Positions 29,563 through 39,860 of a stretch of 64,000 nucleotides of DNA are shown one piece after another. The notes beneath the pieces were generated by a model. That model ran no database searches. It saw only the letters and a list, made by a program, of their open reading frames with translations, and was not told the origin of the DNA. The position numbers and the translations under genes were made by a program. Location: assembly GCA_019635415.1 (NCBI GenBank), contig JAHBZN010000002.1, positions 744,001-808,000 on the forward strand. Reading direction: 5' to 3'. The stretch is from Ramlibacter sp. GTDB lineage: Bacteria > Pseudomonadota > Gammaproteobacteria > Burkholderiales > Burkholderiaceae_C. The stretch's first letter is position 1; every line of letters begins with the position of its first letter.

Positions 29563-31578
29563 ATGAGTCAAACACTTAGCGCTTCAACCTTGCTGGCCGT
29601 GCCGCTCGCACCTCTGGTGGGTGCCGTGCTGGCCGGCGTCTTCGGCACGACGTTCGGCGGCAACCGGATCGGCCGCCGCCTGTCGCACACACTCACGATC
29701 CTGGGCGTGCTGGTGGCCTTCATCATTTCCGCGATGACGCTGAAGAGCGTGGCCATCGATGGCGCCCGCCTTAATGAAACACTCTACACCTGGATGGTGG
29801 TGGGTGGCCTGAAGATGGAAGTGGGTTTCCTCATCGACGGCCTGACCGCGATGATGATGTGCGTGGTGACCTTCGTCTCCCTGATGGTTCACATCTACAC
29901 CATCGGCTACATGGAGGAAGACGAGGGCTACAACCGCTTCTTCGCCTATATCTCGCTGTTCACCTTCTCCATGCTGATGCTGGTGATGAGCAACAACTTC
30001 CTTCAGCTGTTCTTCGGCTGGGAAGCGGTGGGTCTGGTGTCCTACCTGCTGATCGGCTTCTGGTTCAACAAGCCGACGGCCATTTTCGCGAACATGAAGG
30101 CCTTCCTGGTCAACCGCGTGGGTGACTTCGGCTTCATTCTGGGCATCGGCCTGATCGCCGCCTACGCCGGTACGCTGAGCTACAGCGAGGCATTTGCCAA
30201 GTCGGGCGAGCTGGCCCAGCTGACCCTGCCCGGCACCGGCTGGATGCTGATCACCGTGATCTGCATCTGTCTGTTCATTGGCGCCATGGGCAAGAGCGCC
30301 CAGTTTCCGCTGCATGTCTGGCTGCCTGACTCAATGGAAGGCCCCACCCCCATTTCCGCCCTGATTCACGCCGCCACCATGGTGACGGCGGGTATTTTCA
30401 TGGTGGCGCGCATGTCACCACTGTTCGAGCTGAGTGACACCGCGCTGAGCTTCATCCTCGTTATTGGCGCCATCACCGCGCTGTTCATGGGCTTCCTCGG
30501 CATCATCCAGAACGACATCAAGCGCGTCGTGGCTTATTCCACCCTGTCGCAGCTGGGTTACATGACCGTGGCGCTGGGCGCGTCGGCTTACTCGGTGGCC
30601 GTGTTCCACCTGATGACGCACGCGTTCTTCAAGGCCCTGCTGTTCCTCGCCGCGGGGTCGGTCATCATGGGCATGCACCACAACCAGGACATCCGCTGGA
30701 TGGGCGGCGTGCGCAAATACATGCCCATCACCTGGATCACCTCGCTGCTGGGCTCGCTGGCCCTGATCGGCACGCCGCTGTTTGCCGGTTTCTATTCCAA
30801 GGACAGCATCATCGAAGCCGTGGCCGAGAGCCATCTGCCCGGCGCGGGCTTTGCGCATTTCGCCGTGCTTGCGGGGGTGTTCATCACGGCCTTCTACTCT
30901 TTCCGGCTGTATTTCCTGGTCTTCCATGGCAAGGAGCGGTTTGACCAGAACCCCGAGGCCCATCATGGCCACGACGACCACGGACACGATGAGCACCATG
31001 AGCCGCACGAATCCCCGTGGGTGGTGACGGCGCCGTTGCTGCTCCTGGCCATTCCTTCGGTGGTGATCGGCTTCATGGCGATCCAGCCCATGCTGTTCGG
31101 TGACTTTTTCAAGGATGCGATCTTCGTGAACGCGGAAAAGCACCATGCCATGGAGGAACTCGCAAGCCTGTTCCACGGACCGGTGCAGATGGCCCTGCAC
31201 GCGCTCACGACCGCTCCGTTCTGGCTGGCGCTCGCTGGCGTGGCCGCCTCGTACTACATGTACATGGTCAATCCCGCGCTGCCCGCCGCGATCCAGAAGC
31301 GTGTGCAGCCGCTGTACACGCTTCTGGAGAACAAGTACTACATGGACTGGATCAACGAGAACATCCTGGCGCGCGGCGCCCGCGCGCTGGGCACCGGGCT
31401 GTGGAAGGGTGGCGACCAGGCCGTGATCGACGGCGCGGTGGTCAACGGCTCGTGGAAGGTCGTGGGCTGGGTTGCCGGTGTGGTGCGCTGGGTTCAGTCG
31501 GGCTACCTTTACCACTACGCGCTGGTGATGATCCTGGGTGTGTTCGTGTTCATGACGTACTTCGTCTGGCTCAAGTAG
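29563..31578 (+). CDS. nuoL: NADH-quinone oxidoreductase subunit L
   Basis: A 671-residue antiporter-like proton-pumping subunit. FFGWEAVGLVSYLLIGFW has the key Glu, and FPLHVWLPDSMEGPTPISALIHAATMV is the family signature. A His-rich loop (HHGHDDHGHDEHHEPHE, about residues 467-483) lies between late helices and might bind metal, which is an inference. The long lateral helix expected near the C-terminus is present. nuoM follows after 13 bp. Confidence 0.98.
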   Translation: MSQTLSASTLLAVPLAPLVGAVLAGVFGTTFGGNRIGRRLSHTLTILGVLVAFIISAMTLKSVAIDGARLNETLYTWMVVGGLKMEVGFLIDGLTAMMMCVVTFVSLMVHIYTIGYMEEDEGYNRFFAYISLFTFSMLMLVMSNNFLQLFFGWEAVGLVSYLLIGFWFNKPTAIFANMKAFLVNRVGDFGFILGIGLIAAYAGTLSYSEAFAKSGELAQLTLPGTGWMLITVICICLFIGAMGKSAQFPLHVWLPDSMEGPTPISALIHAATMVTAGIFMVARMSPLFELSDTALSFILVIGAITALFMGFLGIIQNDIKRVVAYSTLSQLGYMTVALGASAYSVAVFHLMTHAFFKALLFLAAGSVIMGMHHNQDIRWMGGVRKYMPITWITSLLGSLALIGTPLFAGFYSKDSIIEAVAESHLPGAGFAHFAVLAGVFITAFYSFRLYFLVFHGKERFDQNPEAHHGHDDHGHDEHHEPHESPWVVTAPLLLLAIPSVVIGFMAIQPMLFGDFFKDAIFVNAEKHHAMEELASLFHGPVQMALHALTTAPFWLALAGVAASYYMYMVNPALPAAIQKRVQPLYTLLENKYYMDWINENILARGARALGTGLWKGGDQAVIDGAVVNGSWKVVGWVAGVVRWVQSGYLYHYALVMILGVFVFMTYFVWLK

Positions 31579-31591
31579 GAGAACAAGAAAA

Positions 31592-33067
31592 ATGGGATTG
31601 TTGAGCCTTGCCATCTGGACGCCGATCTTCTTTGGCGTCGTGCTTCTGGCGCTGGGCCGTGACGAGCACGCCAAGGTGGTGCGCTGGATCGCGCTGGTGG
31701 GTGCCGTCGTGAGCCTGCTTGTCACCTTGCCGCTGTACGACGCATTCAAGCTCGGCACGTCGGCCATGCAGTTTGTCGAGTTGGGGCCGTGGATCGAACG
31801 CTTCAATGTCAACTACCACCTGGGCGTGGACGGCATTTCGTTCTGGTTCGTCCTGCTCACTGCGTTCATCAATGTGGTGGTCGTGATCGCGGGTTGGGAA
31901 GTCATCACCGAGCGCGTCAACCAGTACATGGGGGCTTTCCTGATCCTCAGCGGGCTGATGATCGGCGTGTTCTGTGCCCTGGACGGCATCCTGTTCTACG
32001 TGTTCTTCGAGGCCACGCTGATCCCGATGTACCTGATCATTGGTATCTGGGGCGGCCCCAACAAGATCTACGCGGCGTTCAAGTTCTTCCTGTACACGCT
32101 GCTGGGGTCCTTGCTGATGCTGATCGCACTGATCTTCCTGTACACCAAGTCAGGCGGCAGCTTCGACATCCTGACCTGGCACAAGCTGCCGCTGTCCGGC
32201 ACGGTCCAGACCCTGCTGTTCTTTGCGTTCTTCGCGGCCTTTGCCGTGAAGGTGCCGATGTGGCCCGTCCACACCTGGCTGCCCGACGTGCACGTGGAGG
32301 CACCCACCGGTGGCTCCGCCGTGCTGGCCGCCATCATGCTGAAGCTGGGGGCTTACGGTTTCCTGCGCTTTTCCATGCCCATTGCCCCTGACGCCGCGCG
32401 TGAATGGGCCTGGCTCATGATTGCCCTGTCGCTGATCGCGGTGATCTATGTGGGCCTGGTGGCCATGGTCCAGCAGGACATGAAGAAGCTGGTGGCGTAT
32501 TCATCGGTGGCGCACATGGGCTTCGTCACGCTGGGCTTCTTCATCTTCAACGACCTGGGTGTGGCGGGCGGCCTGGTGCAGATGATTGCGCACGGCTTTG
32601 TGTCCGGGGCGATGTTCCTGTGCATCGGCGTGCTGTATGACCGTGTGCACTCGCGCCAGATATCGAGCTACGGCGGCGTGGTCAATACCATGCCCAAGTT
32701 CGCGGCCTTTGCGCTGCTGTTTTCCATGGCCAACTGCGGCCTGCCGGCCACCGCGGGCTTCGTCGGCGAGTGGATGGTGATCCTCGGTGCGGTCAAGGCC
32801 AACTTGTGGCTGGGCCTGGCGGCCGCCACGGCCCTGATCTTTGGTGCGGCCTACACCCTGTGGATGTACAAGCGCGTCTACCTGGGCCCGGTGGCCAACG
32901 ACGACGTGCGCGGCCTCACCGACATCAATGCGCGCGAATTCCTCATGCTCGCGCTGCTGGCGGCGGCGGTGCTGTACATGGGCATCTACCCCTTCCCGTT
33001 CACGCAGATCATGGACGCGTCGGTGGCGGATTTCCTCAAGCACGTCGCGCAATCCAAACTGAATTGA
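31592..33067 (+). CDS. nuoM: NADH-quinone oxidoreductase subunit M
   Basis: A 491-residue antiporter-like subunit. The proton-channel Glu is in YVFFEATLIPMYLIIGIWGG, and the Lys/His set lies in AFAVKVPMWPVHTWLPDVHVEAPTGGS's segment. About 14 helices are predicted by eye. AGGAGAACAAGAAAA before the ATG is a good ribosome-binding site. It lies between nuoL and nuoN in the normal order. Confidence 0.98.
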   Translation: MGLLSLAIWTPIFFGVVLLALGRDEHAKVVRWIALVGAVVSLLVTLPLYDAFKLGTSAMQFVELGPWIERFNVNYHLGVDGISFWFVLLTAFINVVVVIAGWEVITERVNQYMGAFLILSGLMIGVFCALDGILFYVFFEATLIPMYLIIGIWGGPNKIYAAFKFFLYTLLGSLLMLIALIFLYTKSGGSFDILTWHKLPLSGTVQTLLFFAFFAAFAVKVPMWPVHTWLPDVHVEAPTGGSAVLAAIMLKLGAYGFLRFSMPIAPDAAREWAWLMIALSLIAVIYVGLVAMVQQDMKKLVAYSSVAHMGFVTLGFFIFNDLGVAGGLVQMIAHGFVSGAMFLCIGVLYDRVHSRQISSYGGVVNTMPKFAAFALLFSMANCGLPATAGFVGEWMVILGAVKANLWLGLAAATALIFGAAYTLWMYKRVYLGPVANDDVRGLTDINAREFLMLALLAAAVLYMGIYPFPFTQIMDASVADFLKHVAQSKLN

Positions 33068-33077
33068 GAGCCTGGCA

Positions 33078-34580
33078 ATGATTGAAAAGATCAGTTGGAT
33101 CACTGTTTACCCTGAGGCGCTGCTGCTCGTCATGGCCTGCGTGATCGCGCTGCTGGACCTTCGCGTCAGCAGCCCGCGCCGCACCGCAACCTATGCGCTC
33201 ACCCTCGTCACCCTGGGCGTGGTGGCGCTGCTGCAGGCGCTGTACGCCGTGGGTGGCGACACGCTGCGCGGTTTTGGCAACATGGTGATCAGCGATCCCA
33301 TGGGCAACTGGCTCAAGTGCTTTGCCACCGTGGCCATGATGGTGACGCTGGTGTACGGACGTCCCTACGCGGCAGACCGCGACATGCTGCGCGGCGGCGA
33401 GATGTTCACGCTGGCGATGTTCTCGCTGCTGGGAATCTTCGTGATGATCTCGGGCAACAACTTCCTGGTGATCTACCTGGGCCTGGAACTGCTCACGCTT
33501 TCCAGTTATGCCCTGGTTGCGCTGCGCCGTGACCATGCCACTTCGACCGAAGCCGCCATGAAGTACTTCGTGCTGGGCGCCATGGCCAGTGGTTTCCTGC
33601 TGTACGGCCTGTCCATGCTCTATGGCGCAACCGGTTCGCTGGACATCAATGCCGTGTTCAAAGCCATCAACACCGGGCAGATCAAGCACCAGGTGCTGCT
33701 GTTCGGCCTGGTGTTCATCGTTGCGGGGCTGGCGTTCAAGCTGGGCGTGGTGCCTTTCCACATGTGGATTCCCGACGTCTATCAGGGGGCGCCTACGGCG
33801 GTCACGCTGATGATCGGCGGTGCGCCCAAGCTGGCCGCTTTCGCCATCTGCATCCGGTTGCTGGTCGAAGGCATGCTTCCCCTGGCGCTGGACTGGCAGC
33901 AGATGCTCGTGGTGCTCTCGGTGGGCTCGTTGCTGGTGGGCAACCTGGCCGCCATTGCGCAGACCAATCTCAAGCGCATGCTGGCGTTCTCCACCATCTC
34001 GCAGATGGGCTTCGTGCTGCTGGGCCTGCTGTCCGGCGTGGTCAACGGCAACGTCAACTCGGCGGCCAATGCGTACAGCTCGTCGATGTTCTACGTCATC
34101 ACCTATGTACTGACCACGCTGGCGAGCTTCGGCATCATCCTGCTGCTGGCGCGCGAGGGGTTCGAGAGCGAGGAGATCGCTGACCTTGCCGGCCTGAACC
34201 AGCGCAGCCCGCTGTTCGCCTGTGTCATGGCTGTCTGTTTGTTCTCGCTCGCCGGCGTGCCCCCGCTGGTGGGCTTCTACGCCAAGCTGTCGGTGCTGCA
34301 GTCGCTGGTCGCATCCGGGCAGGCCGGCTACATTGGCCTCGCGGTGTTCGCGGTCATGATGTCGCTGATCGGCGCCTTCTACTACCTGCGCGTGGTCAAG
34401 GTCATGTACTTCGATGCGCCCATCACGGCGACGACCGTGTCGGCCCCCGCCGATGTGCGCGCCGTGCTCAGCGTCAATGGCCTGCTGGTGCTGGCGCTGG
34501 GCATTCTGCCGGGCGGCCTCATGACGCTGTGCGCCGATGCGATCGTGCGCCTGCCCATTCTCAAGATGCTGGGCTCCTGA
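33078..34580 (+). CDS. nuoN: NADH-quinone oxidoreductase subunit N
   Basis: The third antiporter-like subunit, 500 residues and about 14 helices. LVIYLGLELLTLSSYALVAL carries the channel Glu and VPFHMWIPDVYQGAPTAVTL the second signature. It is the last nuo gene, 10 bp after nuoM, so all 14 subunits are present and intact. Confidence 0.98.
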   Translation: MIEKISWITVYPEALLLVMACVIALLDLRVSSPRRTATYALTLVTLGVVALLQALYAVGGDTLRGFGNMVISDPMGNWLKCFATVAMMVTLVYGRPYAADRDMLRGGEMFTLAMFSLLGIFVMISGNNFLVIYLGLELLTLSSYALVALRRDHATSTEAAMKYFVLGAMASGFLLYGLSMLYGATGSLDINAVFKAINTGQIKHQVLLFGLVFIVAGLAFKLGVVPFHMWIPDVYQGAPTAVTLMIGGAPKLAAFAICIRLLVEGMLPLALDWQQMLVVLSVGSLLVGNLAAIAQTNLKRMLAFSTISQMGFVLLGLLSGVVNGNVNSAANAYSSSMFYVITYVLTTLASFGIILLLAREGFESEEIADLAGLNQRSPLFACVMAVCLFSLAGVPPLVGFYAKLSVLQSLVASGQAGYIGLAVFAVMMSLIGAFYYLRVVKVMYFDAPITATTVSAPADVRAVLSVNGLLVLALGILPGGLMTLCADAIVRLPILKMLGS

Positions 34581-34601
34581 GCCCGGCGCCTTCTCCCCAA
34601 C

Positions 34602-34904
34602 GTGTCGCAAACCGCTTCGGTCTGGCTGGTGATTCTGGTGGCGCTGGGCGCCGCCAACCTGCCGTTTCTCACGCACAGGCTGCTGGCCGTCGTGCCGCTG
34701 GCTCAGCCCAAGAACCTGGCGATGCGTCTGGCTGAACTGGTGCTGCTGTATTTCGTGGTGGGTGGACTGGGCCTGCTGCTCGAAAAGAGAGCCGGACAGA
34801 TCGCGCCCCAGGGCTGGGAGTTCTACGCCGTGACTGGGGCGCTCTTCATCACGCTGGCGTTCCCGGGTTTCGTCTGGCGCTACCTCGTCAAGCACCGCGA
34901 CTGA
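34602..34904 (+). CDS. DUF2818 family membrane protein
   Basis: A 100-residue protein with a GTG start and three hydrophobic segments (about 8-28, 45-60 and 76-92). ANLPFLTHRLLAV and LAELVLLYFVVGGLGLLLE are typical of DUF2818. Function is unknown. The gene lies directly after nuoN (21 bp) and before the NUDIX gene, an arrangement common in Burkholderiales, so a role near complex I is often assumed but unproven. No clear ribosome-binding site. Confidence 0.85.
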   Translation: MSQTASVWLVILVALGAANLPFLTHRLLAVVPLAQPKNLAMRLAELVLLYFVVGGLGLLLEKRAGQIAPQGWEFYAVTGALFITLAFPGFVWRYLVKHRD

Positions 34905-34911
34905 GCCGGCC

Positions 34912-35532
34912 ATGGATTCGAGGGACACTGCCCCCGCTGCGCAGGACCGTGATCTGGTGGAAAGCCAGATGGCCAGCCAGACCCTGTTCAAGGGCAGTTT
35001 TCTCGAGGCCTTTCGCGACACCGTGCGCCTGCCCGACGGCCGGGAGGCCGTCCGGGAGTACGTGAAGCACCCGGGCGCCGTGGTGGTGGTGGCGCTGCTC
35101 GATGACGGCCGCGTCGTCATGGAGCGCCAGTTCCGTTATCCCGTGGGCCGTGTCATGACCGAGTTCCCGGCCGGCAAGCTCGATGCGGGCGAAGACCCGC
35201 TGTGGTGCGGCCAGCGTGAACTGCTCGAGGAAACGGGCTACACCGCGCGGGAGTGGGCGAGGGCGGGGGCCATGCATCTGGCCATCGCCTATTCCACCGA
35301 GATCATCCACATCTACTTTGCGCGCGGCCTCACCGCGGGGCCGCGCCAGCTCGATGACGGCGAATTCCTCGAGGTATTTGCCGCCGCGCCACAGGAGCTG
35401 CTGGCGTGGAGCCGCAGCGGCGAATTGACCGATGCCAAGTCCCTGACCTGCCTGCTGTGGCTGCAGAACGTCCTGTCGGGCGCCTGGACACTCGACTGGC
35501 AACCTGTGGCCCTGCCGGGTGCCGACCGATAA
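34912..35532 (+). CDS. NUDIX hydrolase, ADP-ribose pyrophosphatase type
   Basis: A 206-residue NUDIX protein. The box GKLDAGEDPLWCGQRELLEETGY fits GX5EX7REUXEEXGU exactly, so metal binding and catalysis should be intact. The flanking sequence resembles ADP-ribose pyrophosphatases (NudF): MERQFRYPVGRVMTEFPAGK lies before the box. It probably hydrolyses ADP-ribose or related nucleotide sugars. It begins 7 bp after the DUF2818 gene and is likely the tail of the nuo transcript. Confidence 0.93.
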   Translation: MDSRDTAPAAQDRDLVESQMASQTLFKGSFLEAFRDTVRLPDGREAVREYVKHPGAVVVVALLDDGRVVMERQFRYPVGRVMTEFPAGKLDAGEDPLWCGQRELLEETGYTAREWARAGAMHLAIAYSTEIIHIYFARGLTAGPRQLDDGEFLEVFAAAPQELLAWSRSGELTDAKSLTCLLWLQNVLSGAWTLDWQPVALPGADR

Positions 35533-35539
35533 TCGCGCC

Positions 35540-35995
35540 ATGAAAGTCCTGAACCTGCAATGCACCCAGCGCCACCAGTTCGAAGGCTGGTTCGCGTCCG
35601 AGGACGAATTTCAGGCCCAGTTGGCGCGCGGACTGGTCGAGTGCCCGATGTGTGGCGATGCCGGCATCGTCAAGATGCTCAGCGCGCCGCGGCTGAACCT
35701 TGGCGCCGCGCCTCGCGAGGCTGCGGCCGAGCCACGGCGCGAACCGGTGGTGTCGGCGCCTGCCGAGCGCGACCTGCAGGCGGCGTGGCTGCGGACCGTG
35801 CGCGAAGTGCTGGCCCGCACCGAAGACGTGGGCGACCGGTTTGCCGAAGAGGCGCGCCGAATCCACTACGGTGAGGCCGACGAGCGTGGCATCCGCGGAC
35901 AGGCCTCGCGCGAGGAAACCGCGGCGCTGATCGAGGAGGGCATCGGCGTGATGCCGCTGCCCTTGCCCAAGGCGCTCAAGGACCCGCTGCACTAG
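35540..35995 (+). CDS. DUF1178 family protein
   Basis: A 151-residue cytoplasmic protein. The N-terminal part (MKVLNLQCTQRHQFEGWFAS, then ECPMCGD) contains three Cys and one His that could bind zinc, as in other DUF1178 proteins. The middle is a Pro/Ala/Glu-rich linker, and the C-terminus has EEARRIHYGEADERGIRGQA, the second conserved block of the family. Function is unknown. It starts 7 bp after the NUDIX gene and converges on the ABC exporter gene with 2 bp between stops. Confidence 0.88.
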   Translation: MKVLNLQCTQRHQFEGWFASEDEFQAQLARGLVECPMCGDAGIVKMLSAPRLNLGAAPREAAAEPRREPVVSAPAERDLQAAWLRTVREVLARTEDVGDRFAEEARRIHYGEADERGIRGQASREETAALIEEGIGVMPLPLPKALKDPLH

Positions 35996-35997
35996 CC

Positions 35998-37779
<1,782 letters not shown>

Positions 37780-37818
37780 GCCTCAAGTGTAATAAAAATT
37801 GACGTAACAAACACAGCC

Positions 37819-37847
37819 TTGACAATAATTGCCTAAGCATGTAATAT
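37819..37847 (+). promoter_or_regulatory. sigma70 promoter of marR-efflux operon
   Basis: TTGACA, a 17-base spacer, then TAATAT is close to the ideal promoter. The expected start, near 37854, lies two bases before the marR ATG, so the message is probably leaderless. The region also holds the imperfect inverted repeat ATTGC-CTAA-GCATG, overlapping the spacer and possibly a MarR operator. Confidence 0.75.
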
Positions 37848-37855
37848 TCAAGGCC

Positions 37856-38368
37856 ATGAATGATCCCGTCGTCCCCGAAGCGCCCGCCAAGGTCCCTGCG
37901 AACTTCTATCGCCCCGAGGGCTACCTCGCCCAGGAGAGCATTGGCTACTTGATGCGCCGCATCGTCAGCCAGGTGGCGCAGGACATTGAACGCCGCATGG
38001 AGCCCAGCGGGCTCACCAATGCCCAGTGGATGCCGCTGTACAAGCTGTCGGTGGGCCACGCCAACACGGTGGCCGAGCTGGCCCGTACCTGCGAGCTGGA
38101 CGCTGGCGCCATGACCCGCCTGCTGGACCGGCTCGAGGCCAAGGGCCTGTGCCGCCGCGAGCGCTCGTCGGAAGACCGCCGGGTGGTCAACCTCGAACTC
38201 ACGCCCGACGGAAAGGAAGCGGCCCAGGCCATTCCCGCCGTGCTCAGCCAGATTCAGAACGAATGCCTCGCCGGCTTCACCGCCGAAGAGTGGCACACCC
38301 TCAAGTCCCTGCTGCGCCGCGTGCTGGACAACGCGCTCACGCTGCAACCTGTCGAACCCAAGCCATGA
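37856..38368 (+). CDS. MarR family transcriptional regulator
   Basis: A 170-residue winged-helix repressor. The helix-turn-helix lies around ANTVAELARTCELDAGAMTRLLDRLEAKG's second half, and the wing contains the typical DRR sequence (SSEDRRVVNLELT). MarR proteins usually repress adjacent efflux genes and release DNA on binding phenolic ligands. It starts an operon with nodT-type, emrA and emrB genes and overlaps the next gene by 4 bp. There is no ribosome-binding site and the promoter's start point nearly coincides with the ATG, suggesting leaderless translation. The divergent ABC exporter may be controlled as well. Confidence 0.92.
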   Translation: MNDPVVPEAPAKVPANFYRPEGYLAQESIGYLMRRIVSQVAQDIERRMEPSGLTNAQWMPLYKLSVGHANTVAELARTCELDAGAMTRLLDRLEAKGLCRRERSSEDRRVVNLELTPDGKEAAQAIPAVLSQIQNECLAGFTAEEWHTLKSLLRRVLDNALTLQPVEPKP

Positions 38369-39813
38369 ACACATCTCCCGCTTCCGGTGCGCCGCGGCGC
38401 CTCTTCCAGGCCAGTGCGCTGGTGCTGGCGCTGGGCCTCAGTGCCTGCGCCAACTTTTCCGGCATCCAGTCGCAGGCCCAGCTGCGCGACGCCACCTCCG
38501 TGGGACTGCCCGCGGCGGGCAGCGCCGCGCCCGTCGTCGCGGCCGAGTGGTGGCGCGAACTGGGCGACCCCCAGCTCGATGCGCTGGTCGCCCGGGCGCT
38601 CAAGGACAACCCCAGCCTCAAGCTGGCCCAGGCCCGGCTGGCCCGGGCCCAGGCCGTGACCGAAGTGGCGCAGGCCTCCACCCGCCCGCAACTGGGCGCG
38701 GGCCTGGACCTGACCCACCAGCGCTACACCGAGAACGGACCGGTGCCCCCGCCGCTGGCCGGCTCCATCCGCGACAGCGGCACCGCGCAGCTCACGGCCA
38801 GTTGGGAGCTGGACTTCTTTGGCAAGAACCGCGCGGCACTCGACGCCGCGCTGGGCGTGGCCCGCGCGGCGCAGGCCGATGCCCAGGCCGCGCGCGTGCT
38901 GCTGGCCAGCCAGGTGGCGCGCACCTGGTTCCAGCTCGCGCGCCTGAACGACCAGCTGGCCGTGGCGCAGCGCGCCCTGGCCCAGCGCGAGCAGACCCTG
39001 GGCCTGGTGCGTGACCGTGTGAACGCCGGGCTGGACACACGGCTGGAGCTGCGCCAGGCCGAAGGCGGCCTGCCCGACACGCGCCAGCAGATCGAGGCCC
39101 TGCGCGAACAGGCCAGCTTGGCGCGCAATGCACTGGCCGCCCTGGTAGGGCAGCCCGGAGTGCCTGAAGCCCAGGACCCGCGGCCACTCAGTGCTATCAA
39201 AATAGAAGCAGTGGCGCCGGTCCTGCCGGCTGACCTGCTGGGCCGGCGCGCCGACATCACGGCCGCGCGTTGGCGCGTGGAAGCCGCCACCCGGGACGTG
39301 GACAGCGCGCGTGCGCAGTTCTATCCCAACATCAACCTCACCGCCTTCGCAGGCTTCAGCAGCATCGGCCTCGGCCGCCTGCTCGAAGCCGGCAGCCAGC
39401 AGTGGGGTGTGGGCCCGGCGCTGCGCCTGCCGATCTTTGACGGGGGCCGCCTGCGCGCCAACCTGCGCGGCAAGACCGCCGATCTGGACGCCGCCATCGA
39501 AAGCTACAACGCCACGCTGGTGGAAGCCGTGCACGAGGTTGCGGACCAACTGGCCTCGGCGGGCTCGATCACCCGGCAGCAGGCCGAGCAGCGCGCCGCC
39601 AGCGAGGCGGCCGAAGGCGCCTACGACATTGCCGTGCAGCGCTACAAGGCCGGCCTGGGCAACTACCTGAACGTGCTCACCGCCGAGAGCGGCGTGCTCA
39701 ACCAGCGCCGCCTGGCCGTGGACCTGGCCGCGCGCGCCCTGGACACGCGCATCAACCTGATGCGTGCGCTCGGCGGCGGTTACCAGGCCGACGCCGTGGT
39801 CGCGAGCCGATAA
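38365..39813 (+). CDS. outer-membrane efflux lipoprotein (NodT/OprM family)
   Basis: A 482-residue TolC-like channel. The signal peptide ends in a lipobox (LSAC, Cys about residue 22). Two OEP repeats with long helices follow, including WWRELGDPQLDALVARAL and SWELDFFGKNRAALDAA, hallmarks of NodT. It forms the outer exit of the tripartite pump with the EmrA- and EmrB-like proteins encoded next. A short repeat-derived insertion (SAIKIEAV, about 277-284) lies between the two halves. The ATG overlaps the marR stop (ATGA). Confidence 0.93.
   Translation: MNTSPASGAPRRLFQASALVLALGLSACANFSGIQSQAQLRDATSVGLPAAGSAAPVVAAEWWRELGDPQLDALVARALKDNPSLKLAQARLARAQAVTEVAQASTRPQLGAGLDLTHQRYTENGPVPPPLAGSIRDSGTAQLTASWELDFFGKNRAALDAALGVARAAQADAQAARVLLASQVARTWFQLARLNDQLAVAQRALAQREQTLGLVRDRVNAGLDTRLELRQAEGGLPDTRQQIEALREQASLARNALAALVGQPGVPEAQDPRPLSAIKIEAVAPVLPADLLGRRADITAARWRVEAATRDVDSARAQFYPNINLTAFAGFSSIGLGRLLEAGSQQWGVGPALRLPIFDGGRLRANLRGKTADLDAAIESYNATLVEAVHEVADQLASAGSITRQQAEQRAASEAAEGAYDIAVQRYKAGLGNYLNVLTAESGVLNQRRLAVDLAARALDTRINLMRALGGGYQADAVVASR
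39191..39218 (+). repeat. dispersed hairpin repeat, copy D (partial, in nodT-type gene)
   Basis: GTGCTATCAAAATAGAAGCAG, resembling the GCTATC...GTAGC end of the family. Only one end is recognisable, followed by GTGGCGCC. It encodes SAIKIEAV between the two OEP halves. Confidence 0.4.
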
Positions 39814-39860
39814 GCCAGCCCCTGTACCGAACACTCCCGAATTCATTGCGAAAGAACACC

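Noticed and set aside
33036..35120. A 694-codon open frame antisense to nuoN and the NUDIX gene
   Set aside because: Composition is typical of a GC-driven shadow frame and it overlaps several well-supported genes.
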